Source: Cladosporium sp. IMV 00045 (Eukaryota; Ascomycota; Dothideomycetes; Cladosporiales; Cladosporiaceae). Taken from it: a DNA stretch of 22,506 nucleotides. The stretch lies in NCBI GenBank assembly GCA_001931905.2, contig MSJI02000714.1, positions 1-22,506 on the forward strand, read 5' to 3'. Shown here in pieces: positions 17,873 to 22,506 of this stretch. The notes beneath the pieces were generated by a model. It did not search any database and was not told the DNA's origin. It worked only from the letters and a program-made list of their open reading frames with translations. Numbering within the stretch: position 1 is the first letter of the stretch; each line of letters opens with the position of its first letter. The translations under genes and the position numbers were made by a program.

Positions 17873-19910
17873 ATGGCGACTCGACAAGAGCGTTACAAGC
17901 ACGCAAATGCGCCCCACTCGGCGCAAGAGCGGCGGGCTGGCGAATCGGTATGATGGCCTCACTCGAGCATGGCTGTAGCATTGCACAGCTCAAGGTGATG
18001 TTCAATCTGACGGACCGGATTCACAGGCACTCAGCGACTTCGCCGACTACGTCGAGCAGCAACAAGCACACCGACGGCTCCCTCTGCAGAGCAAAACAGC
18101 GGACAAGGATGACGGCGCAAAGACCGAGCACGCCGAGCTGGACATCCTCGACACCCTTGATCTGAACGACGACAAGCCCAAAGTGCGCTTAAAGGACCTA
18201 CTGCTCGGCGACGAAGATGTGGAAGAGAAGTCGAAGCAGCTACAATCGATCATTGAAGGGAGGATACAAGAGGGCTACGGCGAGTGCTTGTTCGACGTCG
18301 GACTGGAGGACAGCGGCGATTCGCAGGCGCTTTCCGAGCAGGAGTGGGAAGCTGCTTTGGAGCGGGTGCAGGCGGTGCTGAAGACTATTGGGGCGGATTG
18401 GAAGATGCTCATGACGAAGAACGTGAAGGAGAGTCCCGTGGATGTCGGCAATGAGCAGAAGCGCGAGCCTGGCTGTATGGGCAAGTTGATGATTCGGAGA
18501 CAGCCGAAGGGGATTGATGACACAATTGAGACGAGGGTCGCTGTGGTGGGCAATGTCGACGCTGGCAAGAGTACCATGCTCGGTGTGCTGGTCAAGGGCG
18601 AGATGGACGATGGAAGAGGCAAAGCGCGTGTCAACCTCTTCCGACATAAGCACGAGGTCGAGTCTGGAAGAACCTCCTCCGTGGGTATGGAGATCATGGG
18701 CTTCGACACCAAGGGCGAGGTTGTCGTCTCTGGCGTTCCTGGTCGCAAACTTGGGTGGGAGGAAATCGGCAAGCGTAGCGCGAAGGTCATCTCGTTCACA
18801 GATCTGGCTGGCCACGAGCGCTACTTGCGCACTACTGTCTTTGGCCTTCTCAGCTCAGAGCCCAATTATTGTTTGCTCATGGTCGCTGCGAACAATGGTC
18901 TGATCGGCATGTCGAAGGAGCACCTCGGCATCGCGCTTGCCTTGAACGTCCCCGTCATGGTGGTCGTCACCAAAATCGACATCTGCCCTCCCCAGATCCT
19001 CCAGCAGACTTTGACCCAGCTCACCAAGATCCTCAAGTCTCCTGGCGCTCGCAAGATCCCGATCTTCATCAAGAACCGCGAGGACTGCGTCAACACGGCG
19101 TCGGAATTCGTCAGCCAGCGCATTTGCCCTATCTTCCAGGTCTCGAACGTCACCGGCGAGCACGTCGATCTCGTGCGCGAGTTTTTGAACATCCTACCGC
19201 ATCACGGCAAATACGACATCGACGCGCCTTTCGAATTCCACGTCAACGACACCTTCTCCGTCCCCTTCGTAGGCACAGTCGTAAGTGGCGTCGTCAAATC
19301 CGGCGTCGTGCACGCGGGCGACACCGTCCTCGTCGGTCCCGACTCACTAGGCCAATTCACGACCACCAAAATCCGCTCCATCGAGCGCAAGCGCATCTCC
19401 GTCCCCGGCTGCTCGGCGGGCCAATCGGCCTCTTTCGCCCTCCGCGGCGTGCGGCGCAAAGACGTGCGCAAAGGCATGGTCGTCCTCCTCGCCAAATCCG
19501 AAACCAACCCCAACCTGCCCGCTCCCCAGCCCAAAGTGCACAGGGAGTTCATCGCCGAAGTGCTCATCCTCTCGCACGCCACCACCATCCGCACCAAGTA
19601 CCAGGCCATGCTGCACGTCGGCCCCATCTCGCAGACGTGCTCCATCGTCGACATCGACCGCGCGTACATCCGCACCGGCGACCGGGCGACTGTGGCGTTC
19701 AGATTCGTGCAGCGGCCGGAGTTCTTGGCTGTTGGCGATAGGATTCTATTCCGTGAGGGCCGTACCAAGGGTCTGGGGATTGTGAAGGAGGTTGGGTATG
19801 ATTATAACAAACCGCTGAATCCGGAGGCGACGAAGGAGAGGGAGAGGATTGAGAGGGGTGAGATCTCGGCTGGTGCTGGTGCTACGGCTACGGCGAAGGT
19901 TGGTGCTTGA
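17873..19910 (+). CDS. GTPBP1/GTPBP2-family translational GTPase
   Basis: Elongation-factor-like GTPase; animal GTPBP1/2 are linked to ribosome rescue and mRNA turnover, while the fungal role is less clear. CDS is join(17873..17947, 18027..19910), 652 residues. The first exon codes 25 residues from an ACCATGG start; the 79-nt intron has donor GTATGA, branch CTGAC and acceptor CAG, phase 0. G1 is GNVDAGKST (Lys206), followed by the family-specific RHKHEVESGRTSSVG switch I segment, G3 DLAGH (284-288) and G4 TKID (340-343). EF-Tu-like beta-barrel domains follow (from about residue 415, with FVGTVVSGVVKSG and a second barrel to about 620). The switch I signature separates it from eEF1A, Hbs1 and eRF3. 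A Gly/Ala-rich tail ends the protein. The start exon is the least certain part. Confidence 0.92.
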
Positions 19911-20546
19911 TTTCTCGGTTGGGTTTATTCTTGTTTTCTTTTGGGAGGAACTTTATGAGGTAATGACTGTTTGCATTGTACGGAAAGCACCGGCAGGATT
20001 TGGGAGTTCTCTTTTCATTATTTTTGATTCGTTCCATGGGTGTTTGGCTTTCTGGATATTCTCTTTATTCATGCAGTCTAGTTCTATCATGTATTCCAAA
20101 ATGAACGAACCCTCAGGGCTACGAGATCCTGCTTGATCCAGCGTTAAACGACTGTTGCAATGATTGTATGATTACTCATGGTTCTTTGCAACATTAATTT
20201 TCATCTCAAACCCCCACGGATCAAATCGATAGCGCATGTAACATGCCGTCGGATTTCATAACCTCTTTCAGCGACGGGTCGCCTTCCGTAGTATGAGGAG
20301 AGCGGGGCTAGATATCATCACCTAACCGGATGCTCGTAGTAGATGATGACCAAAACATTCATCTATCTTCAGAACTCTCGTAATTGCAGTTCTCCTTTCG
20401 AATCTGCGATCAATCGACTCAACTCAGACAAAATCAATCAAATCCAATTGAACCGACGCAGTCCATCCCCATACATCAATGAGGTAGACCCTTCTTTCTA
20501 CCTCCCTGCCCATCACAAAACAAAAGAACAAACCCGCAAAGAAACC
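19911..20546. other. Intergenic between GTPBP1-like gene and cupin
   Basis: 636 bp. The left part is T-rich 3' flank; the right part (about 20340-20546) is A/C-rich and becomes the cupin leader. It contains an ATG at 20343 in frame with the cupin, an alternative start adding 68 polar residues that I did not choose. No other gene is seen. Confidence 0.55.
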
Positions 20547-21161
20547 ATGCCCCAAACCGACACCAAAACCTACCATCTCCCACCCACCCCTCTAATCCCC
20601 AACTCCCCCCTCCCGCTAATCCACCACCGCGCCCTCCTCCCCTCCCCCCAGGACCGCGACCCCCTCAACCTCCACGCCACCTTCGCCGCCAACGGGTGGC
20701 AAACGCAGTGGATCTGGCGATACGGGCGGGACCAAACCTCCCACTACCACTCGTCCGCGCACGAATGCATGGTCGTGCTGACCGGCACGGCGCGAATCCG
20801 CTTCGGTGTCGCGGACGTGGGCGAAACCGGCCAGGAAGAGGGAGGCGTGGAACTCGACGCCGCGCCGGGGGATATTTTCATTTTGCCTGCCGGCACGGCG
20901 CATAAGACGTTCCATACGCTCCCTGAGGCGAGTTTGCAGTTGCTCACGCCGGGGGATGGGCATGAGGTTGATGTGGAGGGGTTGAGGGGCGTGAGGTTGG
21001 AGGGGTTCACGATGATGGGGGCGTATCCGAGGGGGAGTGTTTGGGATTTTTCCACGGGGGGTGAGTGCGAGGGGAGGTATGAGGGGGTTTGGAAGACGGA
21101 GAGGCCGGGGAGGGATCCGGTTTTGGGGGAGGGGGAGGGGGGGTTGTGTGCATTGTGGTGA
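20547..21161 (+). CDS. Single-domain cupin protein, 204 aa
   Basis: Small RmlC-like cupin of unknown substrate, probably cytosolic and metal-binding. Motif 1 is complete: G60-X5-H66-X-H68-X4-E73-X6-G80. Motif 2 is G108-X5-P114-X-G116-X2-H119, followed by a His where the classic motif has Asn. The inter-motif spacing and length resemble YjlB-type cupins found in bacteria and fungi. The start at 20547 (ACCATGC) gives the N terminus MPQTDTKTYHLPPTPLIPNSP, which looks like that group; the upstream in-frame ATG at 20343 would add a polar, uncharacteristic 68 residues. The first 70 codons are C-rich at the wobble position and the last 100 strongly G-rich, ending in a G-quadruplex motif. No intron. 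Function cannot be deduced from the neighbours. Confidence 0.85.
   Translation: MPQTDTKTYHLPPTPLIPNSPLPLIHHRALLPSPQDRDPLNLHATFAANGWQTQWIWRYGRDQTSHYHSSAHECMVVLTGTARIRFGVADVGETGQEEGGVELDAAPGDIFILPAGTAHKTFHTLPEASLQLLTPGDGHEVDVEGLRGVRLEGFTMMGAYPRGSVWDFSTGGECEGRYEGVWKTERPGRDPVLGEGEGGLCALW
21125..21143 (+). other. G-quadruplex-prone run at the end of the cupin frame
   Basis: Three G runs of 5, 5 and 7 separated by single A residues, on the coding strand; the seven-G run can split to give four G3 tracts. It codes Gly-Glu-Gly-Glu-Gly-Gly just before the stop. More G runs lie upstream from about 21045, so the mRNA 3' end could be highly structured. Confidence 0.65.
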
Positions 21162-21325
21162 GAGGGGAAGCGCTTTATGTGTTAATTGTGTTTTGATTTT
21201 TTGAGCCGTGGGACTTGGACGAAGGGATGGTGTATCACAATCAGAATGGTTGTGGTTTATTGTTTGGTGGTGGGTTGGATGTGGAACGAACAGGATGAGT
21301 CGATGGTCAGTTGATCGCAATCTGC

Positions 21326-21331
21326 AATAAA
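21326..21331 (+). terminator. Candidate poly(A) signal AATAAA for the cupin gene
   Basis: AATAAA lies 165 nt after the cupin stop codon, a plausible 3' UTR distance for a fungal gene. Fungal poly(A) signals are loose, so this is only a candidate. Confidence 0.35.
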
Positions 21332-21530
21332 ACGATTTGAACGCTCTGATAACAGCCTTTCCTTTTTGTGAACCTTGTGAAACGCAATTGCGATCGAGGT
21401 AATCGCAAGGCAAATCAAGATACCTTAACGATCTTCGTTGTAGTTGAGCAGGGATTACGGAGCAAGCTTTGGTATGTAGCACGTCGTCTTCTTCGCCTGT
21501 AAATTTATATCGACCAAACAAGTTACCAAT

Positions 21531-21542
21531 AACCCTAACCCT
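21531..21542. repeat. Interstitial telomere-type repeat (two units)
   Basis: AACCCTAACCCT, two units of the complement of TTAGGG, followed by CGAACCCT. TTAGGG is the telomere repeat of most filamentous ascomycetes. It sits 416 bp upstream of TOM22. Too short to mark a chromosome end; it could be a telobox-like promoter element or chance. Confidence 0.55.
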
Positions 21543-21827
21543 CGAACCCTCCACCGCACCAGGGTATAAGTTAGTGCCTAACTTTTGAGCTCATGCTCAA
21601 TCTAATTTCGCAGAGATGATTGGCGACATTATCGTGTAGCTTACGGTGTCAGACGAAGGCTTGTTGATTAATCACATGCATTTGAGGTAAATGTAATCAG
21701 AAACTGACGTAGCCGTCCAAAAGTTGATAGGAGGGAGAGAGAAGATTGGATTTCGGGCTGGTCCGTCATGTGAGAAACGGAGGTGCTCGCGCTCGAACTT
21801 GAACCTCTCCAAAGAAAGTCGTAACCT

Positions 21828-21833
21828 CACGTG
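21828..21833. promoter_or_regulatory. E-box CACGTG upstream of TOM22
   Basis: Palindromic CACGTG in the context CTCACGTG, 126 bp before the TOM22 start. It matches the core bound by bHLH factors such as Cbf1, which in yeast act on respiratory and sulfur genes. Binding here is an inference. Confidence 0.35.
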
Positions 21834-21958
21834 CTTTGCGCATTCAACACCACCACCTCATCACCAAATCCAACAAACACAACTGCATCACCCTCGCCTC
21901 TTCACCTCTTGAACGACTTTCTCTTCCTAGTACAAACAGCACACACACAACCGCCACA

Positions 21959-22506
21959 ATGGTCAAGCTCGAAGAGGTTCCTGACGAGGACTTCACCTTC
22001 CAGCAGCAGGGGCCCAAGGTCGAGGAGGAAGACGACTGGGACACCGACTCTGGTACGTTTTTGGCATCTCCCATCTCGTCTCATCTTGTCCTCGATGCTC
22101 ATCGCATCGCAACAACCCCCTTTCGCAAAGCGCCAAAAAGCACACTCAAAAAACTAACCCGCCCTCCCCTCTCCAGAATCCGAAGCAAGCGACGTCTCCG
22201 ATGACGCCTACGAAGAGTCCTTCTCCGATCGCCTCGCCGCGCTCGCCGACATCGTGCCCCCGACCTACCGCAAGCGCCTCTCCTCCGCCGCCACCTCGAC
22301 CTACGACTGGACCGCCTCGGGCCTCAGCTTCAGCGGCAAGGCCCTCTGGGTCATCAGCACCAGCGCCCTCCTGCTCGGCATCCCCTGGGCGCTGGCCTTC
22401 AGCGAGGAGCAGCAGATGCAGGAGATGGAGCGCGAGATGCGCATGCAGCAGGGCGCCAGCGAGGTCCTGACCGGCGGCGCGCAGGCCGCTGCCGCTGGTG
22501 AGCAGG
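21959..22506 (+). CDS. TOM22: Mitochondrial import receptor Tom22, 3' end cut by window edge
   Basis: Central receptor and organiser of the TOM complex in the mitochondrial outer membrane; it binds presequences with its acidic cytosolic domain and anchors the Tom40 pore. Exons 21959-22052 and 22177 to beyond 22506. The 124-nt intron has donor GTACGT, branch ACTAAC and acceptor CAG, splitting Glu32. The N terminus (MVKLEEVPDEDF, then EEEDDWDTDSESEASDVSDD) is strongly acidic as expected. LADIVPPTYRKRLSS precedes a single hydrophobic anchor at about residues 87-106 (ALWVISTSALLLGIPWALAF), typical tail-region topology. The intermembrane-space part, rich in Gln, Met and Ala, runs off the window. 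The visible part is about 141 residues, close to full length for the family. Identity is strong. Confidence 0.93.

Larger units (their letters stand above)
21162..21958. other. Intergenic between cupin and TOM22
   Basis: 797 bp without a supported gene. It contains a candidate poly(A) signal AATAAA (21326-21331), a two-unit telomere-type repeat (21531-21542) and an E-box CACGTG (21828-21833). From about 21770 to the TOM22 start there is no ATG, and the last 110 nt are C/A-rich, consistent with a leader. A long minus-strand frame covering much of this region and the cupin is judged a shadow. Confidence 0.55.

Noticed and set aside
18183..18185. GTG as the start of the GTPBP1-like gene
   Set aside because: Nuclear fungal genes use ATG; a spliced upstream exon from ACCATGG at 17873 joins in frame with good splice signals.
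20343..20546. Upstream in-frame ATG for the cupin
   Set aside because: The extra 68 residues are polar, Asn/Ser-rich and unlike family N termini; the ATG at 20547 gives a family-like start.
20616..21554. 312-codon open frame on the minus strand across the cupin gene
   Set aside because: It is antisense to a cupin with both complete motifs, has Pro/Arg/His-rich shadow composition, and arises from the C-rich and G-rich wobble blocks.
884..22506. A biosynthetic gene cluster or defence system
   Set aside because: No polyketide synthase, NRPS, terpene cyclase, P450, transporter, NLR or heterokaryon-incompatibility gene is present; the genes are dispersed housekeeping functions.

Overview
The window looks like nuclear DNA of a filamentous ascomycete (Pezizomycotina; a Dothideomycete is my guess from protein style, not proven). 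Supporting this: introns are 49-124 nt with GTANGT-like donors and CTAAC/CTGAC branch points, intergenic gaps are 0.4-2.8 kb, and the products are eukaryotic. I reconstructed nine protein-coding genes. Two are cut by the window ends (VPS2 on the left, TOM22 on the right). Only VPS2 is on the minus strand; the other eight run left to right.

Layout. 1-497 (-): VPS2/CHMP2-type ESCRT-III subunit, divergent from 884-3774 (+): FZO1, the mitochondrial outer-membrane fusion GTPase. 4460-6624 (+): acetoacetyl-CoA synthetase. A 1.85 kb gap with homopolymer and TA tracts follows. 8475-9680 (+): a C2H2 zinc-finger protein of unknown role. A 2.8 kb gap follows, whose last 594 nt contain no ATG and probably form the leader of 12461-13632 (+): a two-exon bZIP factor. 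A 2.6 kb gap holds nothing I can call. 16215-17407 (+): glyoxalase II in eight exons. 17873-19910 (+): GTPBP1/2-family translational GTPase. 20547-21161 (+): small single-domain cupin. 21959 to the end (+): TOM22, the mitochondrial protein import receptor.

The genes do not form an obvious pathway or biosynthetic cluster. Mitochondrial biogenesis (FZO1, TOM22) and small-molecule metabolism (acetoacetate activation, glyoxal detoxification) recur, but as dispersed housekeeping genes with separate promoters. I see no transposon, tRNA, rRNA, CRISPR or virus-derived element.

I found no convincing new biological system. The observations most worth checking are: repeated reversals of strand composition (C-rich versus G-rich blocks) inside several reading frames, with G-quadruplex motifs; the ATG-free leader and CRE-like sites at the bZIP gene; a second basic-region-like patch in that bZIP protein; an in-frame upstream ORF before FZO1, plus an FZO1 intron that stays open if retained; and a two-unit telomere-type repeat upstream of TOM22. 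All splice sites were inferred by eye from reading-frame continuity, consensus sites and remembered family sequences; no alignment was run.
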